Notes under the pieces: model-generated | The model's input: the letters and a program-made list of their open reading frames with translations, nothing else | Databases searched by the model: none | Told to the model about the DNA's origin: nothing | Shown: piece by piece, positions 1 through 10,906 of the stretch | Position numbering within the stretch: position 1 is the stretch's first letter | How the letters are laid out: the number at the start of each line of letters is the position of its first letter | DNA from: Ophiothrix spiculata | Lineage: Eukaryota > Echinodermata > Ophiuroidea > Amphilepidida > Ophiotrichidae | Assembly: GCA_000969725.1 (NCBI GenBank) | Contig: JXSR01S042424.1 | Length of the DNA: 26,962 nucleotides | Direction: 5' to 3' (one strand) | Program-made: the position numbers and the translations under genes

Positions 1-474
1 AGGCTCTCCAATAATACAGGCGGGCCTCATGATGGACCCTAAGGGGCCTTTATCAATTCTAGGTGCTTTTTGAATTAGGTCACCTTTTCCATAACTATAC
101 AGTCATCGTTCATGATTTCTATAACAATTCACTTTCCCTTGTGTCCTAACAGCTCTCCAATAAAGGGTCTTTATCAATTCTAGGCGCTATTAAATTAGGT
201 CACCTTCTCCATAACTATAGACGGGGCCCACACACATAACTAGTCATCGTTCATGATTTCTACAATAACTCATTTTTCCCTGGCGGCCCGACATGCCCGA
301 CAGCTCTCCAATAATACAGGTGGGCCTCATGATGGACCCTAAAGGGCGTTTATCAATTCTAGGTGCTATTTGAATTAGGCCACCATTTCCAAAACTATAT
401 AAACGGGGCCCCACACATATAACTAGTCATCGTTCATGATTTCTACAATAACTCACTTTTCCATGGGGCCCGAC
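1..474. repeat. Three-unit tandem repeat, ~150-bp period
   Basis: Three direct units begin at 1, 151 and 302, each opening with a form of 'gctctccaata'. All share 'tatcaattctagg', 'gaattaggtcacc'-like and 'gtcatcgttcatgatttct' segments. Unit 2 lacks about 27 bp (the 'gggcctcatgatggaccct' part) that units 1 and 3 carry. Units 2 and 3 carry a 'ggggccc..cacacataacta' segment that unit 1 lacks. The units end in a GC-rich 'gcccgac' junction (units 2 and 3). The array may run off the left edge. Together with 474-640 it could be the terminal part of one larger mobile element. No reading frame is shared by the units. Confidence 0.85.
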
Positions 475-476
475 AA

Positions 477-560
477 CCTTTTTCGTCTTCTCTTCTTCTT
501 CTTCCTTTTTTTCTTTCTTCTTCTCCTTCTTTTTCCCGTTTTTCTTTTTTTTTTCTTTTT
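477..560 (+). repeat. Pyrimidine tract
   Basis: 84 bases are almost entirely C and T; I see purines only at about 485 and 538. The opposite strand therefore reads as a Lys/Arg-rich open frame, which is an artefact of composition. It lies directly after the tandem repeat. Such tracts can form triplex DNA, but nothing here shows a function. Confidence 0.85.
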
Positions 561-564
561 ATAT

Positions 565-640
565 ATGGGGGCCCCTTTTCCCTGGGGGCCCATGGACTTT
601 GTCCACCCATGCCACCCTATTGCTACGCCACTGCACATAT
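565..640 (-). mobile_element. Transposon-terminus-like fragment
   Basis: Read on the minus strand the segment runs 'gtgcagtggcgtagcaat' and on into G-runs with 'gggggcccc'. The 'tggcgtagc' plus G-run style is common at the ends of non-autonomous DNA elements in invertebrate genomes (general knowledge, not a database match). The matching other end was not found, although the GC-rich ends of the upstream tandem units resemble its inner edge. Confidence 0.35.
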
Positions 641-2231
641 ATACTTATGAGGCTATACATGTGGTGGTTTTTCATCAACAAACCTCCATTATGATTAGAA
701 TTTAAAAAAACAATGAAGGTTTGTTACAGCAAACCTTTGGTGGTTCTTCTTTAGAAGAGGTTAAGAATAAAGCTGTGGGAAATCAAAGCAATCATGAGGC
801 GTAAGGAATCTCCTCACTGCATGGGGAATTGCTTGGTACAGGTTTATTTAAGGCCCCCCCCCAAAAAAAACTTTCTCAGGTGCCTTAGGCCCAAAATCCT
901 AAGTGCTACATGTTTTGTTTTGTTTTAGTCAAAAAGGCTATGCGCATGCGGAAATCTTTTGTTATTACTTTTTCAGGTCATTATGTTTTTTCGGCCGCTT
1001 CGCAGCCATTTTTTCCCCGTTTTTTTTTCTTTTGATGTAAGACAAAAAAATAAAAAAACCAAGAAATCTCCTGAAAACCTAAAAAAATAAATGCGGTAAT
1101 ATTCGAATTTTTAAACCTATGCGCGTTGGAAGCTCAGACAGAGTTTTCTTTTTTTCTTTGGCCTAATGTGTCTTGAAGTCGTCACAGTATAAATGCACCT
1201 TTAAGGTTCAGTTAAAATAATTTAGGCGGGGTGTAACAAATGGCTCCACCCACAGGAGGATTAAAGTACCTTTTAGTGTGTTTGTTGCAGTTCAGGTTGT
1301 AACAATAGAAGAATTTCAATCAAGCAGAATTGCTGTATCGGAGTATTTACCATCTTTGAAATCTGTGCAGCGTGATATCTGTGGAGACAAGCCATTATGG
1401 CCGTGCAACTTGGTACCAGTCTAATTTACATCCCATTTCTCTCAGTCACTGATAAATAAATAAGAACATTCCTGCCCCTCAAACCACCACACAAAAGCCC
1501 ACGATTGGTCCCAAGTGTTCCATTCTCCGTATTATTTGCTTTCATTGGGTATGTACCAAATGATTAGGGTTCATGTCAGTACTTTTGGCTTATTGAAAGG
1601 CAAGATGGATTTCCAAGAAAGACATTTTGTTTGTAATCCTTCATATTATTCTCTAAGTTGAAATGGATTATTTTTCAGGCAGCATTTGATAAAAATGTCA
1701 AGATCATGTTTCTCAAAATTCATTTACTCATATGCATGTGTATAGTTTAGTTGATTAAAAAGGAACTAGTTAAAGGAAGAGTAACAAGTAACAAGAAAAG
1801 AAGTATATTTGTTTGCTGCAGTCAACATGAATTTTTCGTTGTGTACAAATAAAAATTACTTGTTCTTATAATCAGTCATAATGTCTGTCTGGTCTGATCA
1901 GATGGATCGAAATTGGATCAATTTAAGGCTTATCTGATCTGAATAGGAATTACAAACAAATCTATATTCTGCCAATCCACAAACAGAAAATCAAGTATCA
2001 AATAGACGTACCAGAACAAACAGGCATCATCAAACTTCTATAAACATTATACATTTTTGCCCCCAAAATAATTATGACAACCACATGACACCTAAATGAT
2101 TGATAGATTCACAAATAGTCATGACTGTCGGCAATTTATTGTCCTTTGTACTTCACACTTAGAGAATGGAAATCTGAATTGGAATCGGCCGATTTGAGAC
2201 TAACTAAGATCTTGGGTAGATTGGTCAGACA
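641..2231. other. Intergenic or intronic DNA, no gene seen
   Basis: No frame here shows coding features. The stretch holds a run of nine C followed by eight A (854-870), a TTTTG-type short repeat (about 912-928), T-rich and A-rich tracts around 1019-1090, and slightly more GC-rich DNA up to about 1250. The 840-1250 portion has the patchy composition of old transposon debris, but I could not define its ends. Confidence 0.6.
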
Positions 2232-2642
2232 CTAGTCATAAATAAAATCAGAAGGAAAGTCACAAATTTCAGAATTGAGTTTATGACATATTTTAATTCT
2301 CTATAATCTCAGCTTTTGAATGATATGTAATCTGTCACACTTCATTTCTCCATTCTTCATTTAAAGATCTAAATCCAAAGCAGTCTACTGAATATATTGC
2401 AATCAAAATTAGCTTCAAATCGATTTCAAAGGTACTAATTACTACTGTGTATAATAGCAACATGCAATCAATTAACCATGAAAAATTGCACTTCTCGACA
2501 TAGTTGGCCTTCATAGACACTCACGCATGAATGCATTTTAAGTCAAAAACAAAATTTGACTTTTCCACCCTATTTTTACTTAAGATGCCATTTATTAACA
2601 ATGTACATTCGCGACTTTCCACTCATTTTGCCAGAGCAGCCC
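2232..2642. mobile_element. TIR element, family of 21166-21600 (copy A)
   Basis: This segment aligns along its length with 21166-21600: shared 'ttgagtttatgac', 'ataatctcagctt', 'aaattgcacttc' and 'cattttgccagagca' blocks occur in the same order. The right end, read on the minus strand, gives 'tctggcaaaatgagtggaaa' followed by 'gtcgcgaat'. The left end carries a decayed match ('aaataaaatcagaaggaaag' then 'tcacaaat'). It is about 0.4 kb, with no transposase frame. It is probably a non-autonomous DNA transposon of unassigned superfamily. Target-site duplications are not clear. Confidence 0.65.
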
Positions 2643-3496
2643 ACATATGATTGTGTGGCACTGTAGGAACAACCACAGATGCCCAATATGATACAGCATT
2701 TTCAAATTGATTTTGAAAAAAAGAATGATTGCCTCAATACTTTTTCAACTCCAAATTTGGTATAGATTGCTGAATTAAAAGGTGTATAAAAGTTAACAAA
2801 CAGGGATTTACTAAAATAATTCTCAGTCCTTCCAAACTTTTAACATAATCACCGTCGATTAGATCTGACATCAATTTTTTCATTTAAAAGAAATGAAATT
2901 ATCAAACAAAAATAGATTTCAGTTTGGCTTTTATTTTCAAACCAAAGCATCATTGATATGGTCTAGACATTCCACATGACATGTTCTCATCCCCCAGGCA
3001 AAGTATCATATGATCAAGGAACACACCAGTTGAAGTATATGTTGTTATGAACATAGAATACTAGGAAATGTAATATAATCACTTGTAAATCAGGATGTGA
3101 TGAGAGAAGTTTGCAGCAACCATATCAGATGTCTACATGAGGTATTGTAAGATGTTCTTGACAGTGAAATATAACATATCTTTGGGATATTGGTAGAGGA
3201 ATATAATACAAAATGGGATGACAACATCAAATTTTAATCCATGATGTTATATTATACCATCAATTTTTTTTCATTTTGAATTAATGTTAATTTTTTGCTT
3301 TAGAGATTTCGTTTATATTTACATTCACCCCATTTGAAACTTGAATATAGTTAGAAATGTAAATAGAATAGACAGGAACAAATAAAATATCTTATATTTG
3401 TGTAGTATTGTTTAATAACATTTGATAATTGTTTCATAAATTTCAATATTTATTCAATGATACTTGAAAACGAATTTTGAATATAAATGTGGAGTG
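2643..3496. other. Anonymous AT-rich DNA, no gene seen
   Basis: Stops are frequent in all frames, and no repeat, RNA gene or regulatory cluster was recognised. Confidence 0.6.
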
Positions 3497-3499
3497 TTA

Positions 3500-3647
3500 T
3501 GGTTTATTCAGAGTCTGACGATATCCATCGATCGATGCCATTGATGCGCAGTCTTTTACATGTGCTTTCCCTTGTGCATGATGCGTATAAAGATTGCGCG
3601 TCAATGGGCATCGGTCGATGCATATCAACAGCACACGGAATAAACCA
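3500..3647. mobile_element. Fold-back MITE, TTA-flanked
   Basis: The element is a long imperfect palindrome. The left arm (from 'tggtttattc' at 3500 through 'gatatccatcgatcgatgcc' and 'attgatgcgcagtcttt') pairs with a right arm ending 'gaataaacca' at 3647, leaving a short loop near 3560-3588. Both edges are flanked by TTA (3497-3499 and 3648-3650). A 3-bp TWA-type duplication is typical of PIF/Harbinger elements (family knowledge), so a Harbinger-derived MITE is the best guess. The 60-codon minus-strand frame over it is only the palindrome read through. Confidence 0.7.
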
Positions 3648-3650
3648 TTA

Positions 3651-4048
3651 AACCAGTATATTTTTATTTTGTATACCAATTACTGCTTTACAAATGATTT
3701 TTATGCTTATTCATAAGTGAAAAAAGTAAACACTAAAAACACAAGAACACTTTTGAGAACCTTGTCATTTAAATTCTATTTACTCAGAAATGTACATGTT
3801 AAAAATTGGTGTTTTCCCCAAAATTTAAACCCAGATCTAATGGAGTGGGATTTTGTGAGAATCTGTGGTTTTAGGGTTAAGAACTATAATTAAGAATAAT
3901 GTAGACTGATTCTGTTAATGTATACAGTTGAAAAAAACCACCTAGACTTATATATATATTGTGGAAGTATTTTTATACAAATTACTCTGATAAATTAAAA
4001 ACAAACCCCCATGTTAATGAAAATTTCTGATTTGCATTTAAAGAAAAA
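3651..4048. other. Anonymous AT-rich DNA, no gene seen
   Basis: Only low-complexity A/T stretches, including a short (TA)n near 3950-3958. No other structure was found. Confidence 0.6.
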
Positions 4049-4303
4049 TGTGATGGCTCATGCCAAAAAGGGGGACTTTGCAACAGAACACTTTTCAAAA
4101 ACCTGGTGGGTTAAAATAGCAGCAAAAAATAAATAAAATAATAAGAATTTCCAGCAGATTTTCTGCTGTAAAATGTGATCGCCTTGATCAATTTCAACAA
4201 GTATGGTGTAATTTTAAAGCTTAGAAAATGCTGTAACAGATGAAAAGATAAAATCAAAATCTATATCATCTACAAAGTCCCCCTTTCGGGGTGAACCATC
4301 ACA
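4049..4303 (+). mobile_element. 250-bp MITE family, copy 1
   Basis: The ends form an approximately 32-bp inverted repeat: left 'tgtgatggctca..c' running into 'agggggactttg', and right 'caaagtccccctttcgggg' running into 'tgaaccatcaca'. Internal landmarks shared with the copies at 8771, 21849, 24025 and 24280 include 'aacagaacacttttc', 'aataataagaatttcca', 'gatcaatttcaaca' and 'ttaaagcttagaaaat'. A small internal palindrome, 'cagcagattttctgctg', lies near 4152-4168. TA flanks are not intact here, unlike the 24-kb copies. No protein is encoded. Confidence 0.85.
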
Positions 4304-5149
4304 AATCAGAAAACTCTCTCTTGACTCTCTCCACAATACATGCAAAATTTTGGATTAATAATAAAGAATCATTGATAGCTAAATCTATAATGCAAACATG
4401 ATTTTCTTCATTTCTGTCATGTCAAATGTTAAAAATTGAAACAAACAAAATTACAGACTTTTTAATTCACAAGTTTCAGTTATTAGCTTCATATGTAGTA
4501 TGTTTTCATTTATGACATACCAGCTTCTTAAAACTACTTCTAAATCTTACGTTCACTGCTACCTGTCTTGTCGAGCACCCACACATCTAATGGAAGTATG
4601 TTTACACAAATAAAATATACATAATTATGGAACATATATATAAGATAAAAGAATTGTCACCATCGAAATGAGTTTTATCATCACTTTTTGTTTTCCTTTT
4701 ATTTTCAACACCCACTTGTCCGTTACAATACATCTCTATCATTCATATATAAACATGGCATACAGTAAGGACAAGGTGAACTTTTTTGACATTGTGTATC
4801 ATGACAAAACCTGTGCCAAGGTTGGTGTTTTATAATTTCTTGTTGTAAAAATGTATTATATTTAACATAAAAGAGTAATATTTGATCTCTGAAAATAGTC
4901 TAAATTTTGCCACTTGAAAAATATACTGTGATCAGCTTACCACATCAACTGATTTTTGACACATTATTTGTGGTTTGTTACAGCTATGAAAGCTGAAGAA
5001 TAATATAGCAATAATACTAACTTACTTATTTATTATTGAAGCAGATAATAATAATTTGCATTTTTACTTTTGGTTTCTAGAAGTGCCATGATTTATTTGA
5101 AATTACACATTTTTATTATGTAATTATTAAAAGAATTCACAATTGTATA
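4304..5149. other. Anonymous AT-rich DNA, no gene seen
   Basis: No coding frame or defined repeat was found. Weak similarity of 4955-5000 to about 13090-13140 suggests that the duplication described below may begin somewhat before 5150. Confidence 0.5.
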
Positions 5150-5509
5150 GGATGCAAAGAATAGTTCTCTTAGTATCCATTGAAAATGTCACACTTCTCA
5201 ATTTGTCTTCTTTAATGAAAGTTTTTCTTGAGGGCAAAATTGACACAAATTGTCTCTACAAGTTGTGCAAGCACGGACATCATTTATCTTCCTTCACAGT
5301 ATATAATTTGATTATGAAGTAAAAAGTAAAACTAAAATGAGGCACAATAGTTCCTTGAGAGAGCAGCTTTTAAACATTCATTCATTGTATGAGAGTGAAG
5401 TTATAAAAATACATTCAATTTTTTTTGTGTGTTATTATACATTGTATTTTCTTTACAGAAAATGCTACTAAAACATTAAGATATGGTTAAATAGGGTTTT
5501 TATTTTAAA

Positions 5510-6028
5510 TAAAGGGGCATTGGACAAAATTTTTGACTTTTTATTTCTCAATGATTTCCACTTCATATGTTAGAAAATAACAGTCAATTACCAGATATCT
5601 AGAATTTTTGATCAAAACCTTCAGAAAAGTCAAAAATTTGAATTGTATTCTGTGTTTTGATCTTGGGTATGAGGCTATTCTTTAAACGTATTTATTGATA
5701 CGATATATCAAGAAAGAGTCTAAGATTTGTTTGTAAAACATTTTGTACAGATCATCAATTGCAGACAAATCAAAAGAAATTTGGAATTTGCATTAGATCT
5801 CCTGAAAGGCCAATTTTAAAAATTCAACTATAGAGGGCAGTATTTATTGTTGTCGACAACGATAATTAAAAATAAAATATCTAAATATTTTGATATATAG
5901 GGTTTGAATTTTACAATTATAGTTTGCATGTTGTCATTATTACCGCTAATACTTCAAATGATGCAAAAATCTCAAATTGTTTTGGGAAAAGTTTGTTGAT
6001 GATGCTGAACTTGTCCAATGCCCCTTTA
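5510..6028. mobile_element. TIR element inserted in duplication copy 1
   Basis: An 18-bp inverted repeat, 'taaaggggcattggacaa' (5510-5527), occurs in reverse complement at 6011-6028. The insert splits a block that is continuous in copy 2 (empty site near 13545-13560), so 5510-6028 is the approximate filled insert. It contains a perfect 12-bp palindrome, 'gttgtcgacaac' (5849-5860). The short frame starting at 5977 crosses the right end and is not a gene. The superfamily is not recognised, and the exact target duplication is unclear in TTAAA-rich flanks. Confidence 0.7.
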
Positions 6029-6869
6029 AAAATGAAGACTATGATTCAAGTGATGTCTTGCAGAGTTACATTTTAGAGCTGAAAACTGTACACCTTATGA
6101 CCTTCAGAATAAATATGTGTGGGAATAAAAGTGTCATTTACATAATAAACCAAGAAGTCATACAAAATTGCCCTTTAGTATTTATGTATTTAATAACATT
6201 AAGCGATAAATAGAGTTGTTTATTATACTCAGTTTTACTTTGAGATGATATTTGATAACATCTTGTCAAAGAAATCCCCATTGCATAGCAACTATTCAGC
6301 TTGAAATCTTTGTGTCAAGGTCTGGTCCCTTAAGGATCATGCGATTTCAGAGTCTGTGTATTAGGTAAATTTTAGATGTAATTTTGTAAATGTGACATGT
6401 CAGCACCTCTTGTGTTTTGGCAGGTCTCTCACTTATATATTGTATAACTTACAATGTAAATAGAGCGTTAGAATGAGGCAAGAATATGAATTACATTTTT
6501 GCAGAGAATTTTTGTCTAGTACACCTTAAACATTTTAGTATTGAGTAGTTAGAAGTTATACTTTATCTTAGGTTGATAGTAATATATTTAAGTATTAAAG
6601 GATTGGTTAGATGAGGTTTAAAATTAATGTCAGTTTGTTTTACAATCTGTATTTTGTTATATTGTTTTAATGTTTCTAGATATTGAAACATAAAAACAAA
6701 GAAGAAATTGACTTTAATAAGACAAGATGTAAAATGGTGGCATTATAAAGCTTTATTTTAAGTAAACATTTTTGTGGGAATAAAACCGGATTTAAAATCT
6801 TGACTTACTACTACTATTAGATATACTTACAATGTATGCATCACATGAATGTAATGTGAAAGAGTCATT

Positions 6870-6965
6870 AAAAAAAGTTCTACCTGTTGTATCATAACTT
6901 TTGTTCTACTACAGGTAGTTTCTTAAAAATTGACAAAGATACAGCTCAGAACGTCACCTAAACAT
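6870..6965 (+). repeat. Block shared with 23335-23430, out of order
   Basis: The phrases 'cataacttttgttcta', 'ggtag.ttctt' and 'ataga.aa'-type steps match a segment near 23335-23430 in the same orientation. In copy 1 the block lies between the 5-kb and 7.5-kb blocks. Its partner lies after the last collinear block of copy 2. It may be a separate short dispersed repeat, or evidence of a rearranged or third duplication unit. Confidence 0.5.
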
Positions 6966-8047
6966 AGTGAATAAATGATAATCAAAGGTACAAAGGTTTG
7001 CCATTTTTGAAGGTTGTCCTCAAAAAGTTTGAAGAATTGAAGGGTATGGTCCTTTTATTATAATTTTAGTTAAAAATAAATTAATTTGTGTGTAGCAATC
7101 TAATAAGATTAAAACACTGAATAAACAACATATTAACATGAGGTATGTGCTATCATATAAAGGTTGAGCAAAATAGAATTTGGATTTACAAGTATACAAG
7201 CCGCGGATCTAGGATCTGAATTTTATGGGAGGTGGAGAGTGTGTTTTTTGCCACTGGACATTAGAGTGCCAGTGGAGGTGTTGGGGATGCACATGAGTGT
7301 GTGTGGGTAATATAGATTATTACAATAATACATTAGGGAGAGATTTAAACAATGCAAACGTTTCCACTAGATTTACACCCGTATATAAGGGGCCTTTTCA
7401 AAACTTAACGGCATTTATTGAATCACAGTAGCAATCGGTCAGAACTGATGGGTAAATATTGACAAGCTGTGCTTATAGTCTAGAAATTGAAGATCGTGCA
7501 AACACAAGTAAGGTAAAGGTAACAGCTGAATGAATTTTTGTCTATCTCAGGCTGAAGTTGTTTATTAGAGCAAAGGATGTACTAGAAAACAATGCTGTTT
7601 GACCCCATGAGAGTATTATATAATCCTTCTGTTCCACGCTTTCTCAAGTATCAGCTTACAACTATGCAATTCAAATTGTTGCGTTTAACATGATAGCATA
7701 CTGGGGAAAGGGTTTTCACGTTGACATTGTATGTATCTGTCTTTTAGGCATAGATTTTTGTAAGAAATCTGTGGATTTTTATCAGGAAAAAATGCCAAAT
7801 ATGATGCATTTTGAACAAAAATTTGGTAACACCTTATCTGTACAATTTACCATCAGAATTTGAATATTAATAATAAGATAATTTGCTTACTTATAGGTAC
7901 AGCTCATGCACATTTGCCAATGTGGTTAAACAGTTTACTTGGAACGCAATTAACAATTGTAAGTTCTCCTACCCCTGATATAGCATACATATTTGCATTT
8001 AAAAGGCAAATTAGATGTAAGATTGTGGTTCTATCCTGTATTTGATC

Positions 8048-8290
8048 TTGCCAGTACTTCCCAATGGATATTGTTGATCCAAATTAAATCTACTTAACCC
8101 AATTACAGATCTTTGAAAGGATAGTTTCAAAAACATCAATGATGCCTTCGCAAATCTATAACCTATTGTGGAAATTATGTCATCTAAAACTGTTTGGCTG
8201 GAGGTATAAATTAAACTAGGGTAACACTTATTTCAATTTACAGTTTCATTTTTGATTATTATGAATGAAAAGTGGAAGAGCATGTGTGTG
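8048..8290 (+). repeat. Best-conserved patch of the duplication (copy 1)
   Basis: This patch pairs with 17597-17840. The first 42 bases ('ttgccagtacttcccaatgg' and on) are identical, and I count roughly 14 differences over about 240 bp, while the flanks are clearly more diverged. It has stops in all frames, so it is not an exon. It could be a constrained non-coding element, a gene-conversion tract or a younger repeat. Confidence 0.7.
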
Positions 8291-8770
8291 AAAAAAATAT
8301 CGAGTGAATTTTTGCTTCATATTTGGTGTAAACTTTAAAAGTAAATATATATCAAGATCTTCCATCAACATTAGTTTAATGCTCAGGATGTTGGAAGGAA
8401 TATAAGTGTTACGGCCCTGGTATCAGCAAACCATGCAGGGAACTTTCAATACTATGTAAGAAGATGGTGCTTTAAACAAAATATACTAATTAGTCTATAC
8501 ACAAAATAATTTGAATTTAACTTGTTTGTTGTTGCTGTTGAATTTCTCCTTGTTATGATCAGAAGGGTTCTGAAATATTCAAACATTTCCTCTAGTGTGA
8601 CCTAAATATTAACAATTTAGCTGCCAAAAAATTAATATATGAACAGCTTTTTAGCCTAGGAGTGGATTGCAGTGAAATGACCCATTTATAGGAAGAATCT
8701 GCTTTACTTTATAAATGCGCATACTGTGTTTGTACTTTTGTGGGACAGACCAGATTGGTAGGCCCTAGTC

Positions 8771-8995
8771 AGTTCATGAAAAAGAGACTTTGAAACAGAA
8801 CACTTTTCTAGAAACTGGTGAAAATAGGCAGGAAAAATAAACAAAATAATAAGAATTTCCAACAGATTTTCTGTTTTAAATTTGATCACCTTGATCAATT
8901 TCAACACTTATAGGTATAAGGCTTAGAAAATGTTGTATCAGAAATTCAAAATTGATATCATCTGCACAGTTCCCCCTTTGGGGTGAGCCATCACA
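8771..8995 (+). mobile_element. 250-bp MITE family, copy 2 (left end decayed)
   Basis: It is in the same orientation as the 4049 copy. It carries 'gaaacagaacacttttc', 'ataataagaatttcca' and 'gatcaatttcaacact', and the right terminus '..ccctttggggtgagcc' + 'atcaca' is followed by TA. The left terminus is degraded ('cagttcatgaaaaagagac'). A short internal stretch is missing relative to the other copies. The minus-strand frame over it is repeat-derived. Confidence 0.8.
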
Positions 8996-10040
8996 TATGT
9001 GTAAAATGTCAATCTCATACTTCCTGACATGTTCACAGGTTGTATTTTTCAGTAACAGTTTATCCTTTTGTCATTTTCAGAGAAAATACATAGGGAGTAA
9101 ATGAAATATATACACTGTCTATATTTCCCCACCCCTTCATGTCAGCTTATATCAGCAATCATTATCAAGTCATGTTTATGTAAATATGCTTTGAAAAATA
9201 AGATCATGTTTAGTTTATTATATGATACTACTTATGTCATAGGTTTTAGTAACAAGTAAAAATGTCACCATATCATTTATAGAAATATATAATGAAAACA
9301 TGTCTTGTTTATTTGACATTTATTGAGTGGGCGGTTTCCATCTTATTTCCTTTTTATGTCATTTTTGAGTGTTCAATGAGACTGATATAGTTTCCATTTA
9401 TGATATTGTTTAAATATTGCCTCGTCATATCAATGTTATTGTTGCATTAATTCTATGTAAATGTAGTAATCATAGTTCACTTTTGAGATAGAAATTCAAC
9501 TCAATACCGGTTTTGTCCAGGTCAGTCCCATCTTTATTTTCTCATTGAGGCTTTGCCTGTGTGATTAAAGTAACTTAAAGCAACAAAATTTCTATTCTTA
9601 TTTTGTGTAAGGGAAGCAATCTCATGTAATGACAAATATAAACTACTAATAGAAACATTTTTGAAGTAAATCTCATACTTAGTTCTGTATTTTCAGTTTT
9701 AACATCAGAATCACAGTATTGGTTCAAGATTTACTTTGAGCTAGTTGTTAAAAATTGATTGAGAATATATAGCTTCCAAGTGCTTTTAATGTTAACTGAA
9801 ACACAATGATATGTTCTCCTAAATGTCCACTTTTTTGGTTGTTTGCCAGTATGATTCAACCACCTCTTGAAAGGCCAACTACATGGAGAATTTAATATTT
9901 TCATCATCAGTTTGGTAGAACTTGCACATGCATTTTGATTTAACTACATCTCACCTTAATATCATACATGTCTGCTCGTGTTGTTATTATTCACTCATTT
10001 TGAGATAGAAAGCAGCAATTTTTAGGCAACGGTTTTCAGA

Positions 10041-10266
10041 AGTCCGATTGGAACCAAATTTTGTTTATGGACATAATATAGGTCAAAGGTCATATGTGGT
10101 CAAGTTGTAAAATAGGCTGAAAATGTCAATTTGACCTAATTTGAAAAGTTACAAGTCCGATTGGAACCAAATTTGGGTTTTGGATATGATATAAGAACCC
10201 TCATATGTTGATGAGGTCAAAGGTCACATAACAAAGGTCAAAGGTCATTTGTAAACAATGCATTCC
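10041..10266 (+). repeat. Two-unit tandem repeat, 113-bp period
   Basis: Each unit opens with 'agtccgattggaaccaaatt' (10041 and 10154), followed by a 'ggataTGATATA'-like step and then AGGTCA motifs. The second unit carries an extra AGGTCA pair. The region is absent from the matching part of duplication copy 2, so it is a copy-1-specific insertion or expansion. It has no coding potential. Confidence 0.75.
10080..10247 (+). promoter_or_regulatory. Three perfect DR1 hexamer pairs
   Basis: The 13-mer 'aggtcaaaggtca' occurs at 10080-10092, 10214-10226 and 10235-10247. Two AGGTCA half sites spaced by one base (DR1) are the canonical binding site for RXR, HNF4 and COUP-TF type nuclear receptors. 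The sites sit in a tandem repeat, so they may be by-products of the repeat. No nearby gene is visible, and regulatory activity is inference only. Confidence 0.45.
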
Positions 10267-10906
10267 TTCTCCCTAAACATCCACATTTTTAGGAATTCAC
10301 GTCGCCCAAGGGATCGGACAGTATGGCTCTGGGAACCAGTATTTTTTTTTAAGTATGGCCTTTGCCACCTGAATTAACAACGAGATTGGTATATATGCAG
10401 TAAATGGATTTACTAGTAAAGAGAAGAATCAATTGCAGAAATAAATAACAGATATGTTGACTTATGATAAAGTTAATGTGATTTGACGCATGCACACACT
10501 CATTATTAATTATTCTTTGCAAGAAAATTTAATGACTTAGTTATATATAAATATACTTCCATGTGGCATTCATCAGTAACTGCATAGAATTGTAATGAAA
10601 AAAGCAAGTATCAATTGCTATCAAAATAGGAAAGAAGATTACAAGTTCATTTCAGGTATCAATTAATTGTAAATTATGCCATTGGGCGAAAGGAAACAGG
10701 AGCAGCACTGAACAGGAGAGATGTTTTGAACAGCCTGATCAACAAAATGTTGTTTCCACTGGCATCAACTTATTTATGGTTCTTTAGATGTATGTTGCCT
10801 TCAAAAAAATTCTTGTGTAAATCAACCAGAACACATCTGTAAACTCAAAACAATTTACAAAATAGAAATTCTCCTGCCTTTTCCCAAATTATAGCTAGTA
10901 CCTTGC

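Noticed and set aside
453..638. Minus-strand frame with a long Lys/Arg-rich run
   Set aside because: It is simply the complement of the pyrimidine tract; composition explains it fully.
436..705. Plus-strand 89-codon Phe/Leu-rich frame
   Set aside because: It also derives from the T/C tract and crosses repeat boundaries.
5977..6213. 78-codon plus-strand frame
   Set aside because: It crosses the right end of the TIR element into duplicated DNA; the homologous part of copy 2 is not open.
7201..7230. 'ccgcggatctagg' as a transposon end
   Set aside because: The style fits, but no partner terminus or second copy was found in the window.
7860..8045. 61-codon frame within the duplicated region
   Set aside because: The corresponding part of copy 2 (about 17410-17590) is not conserved as an open frame.
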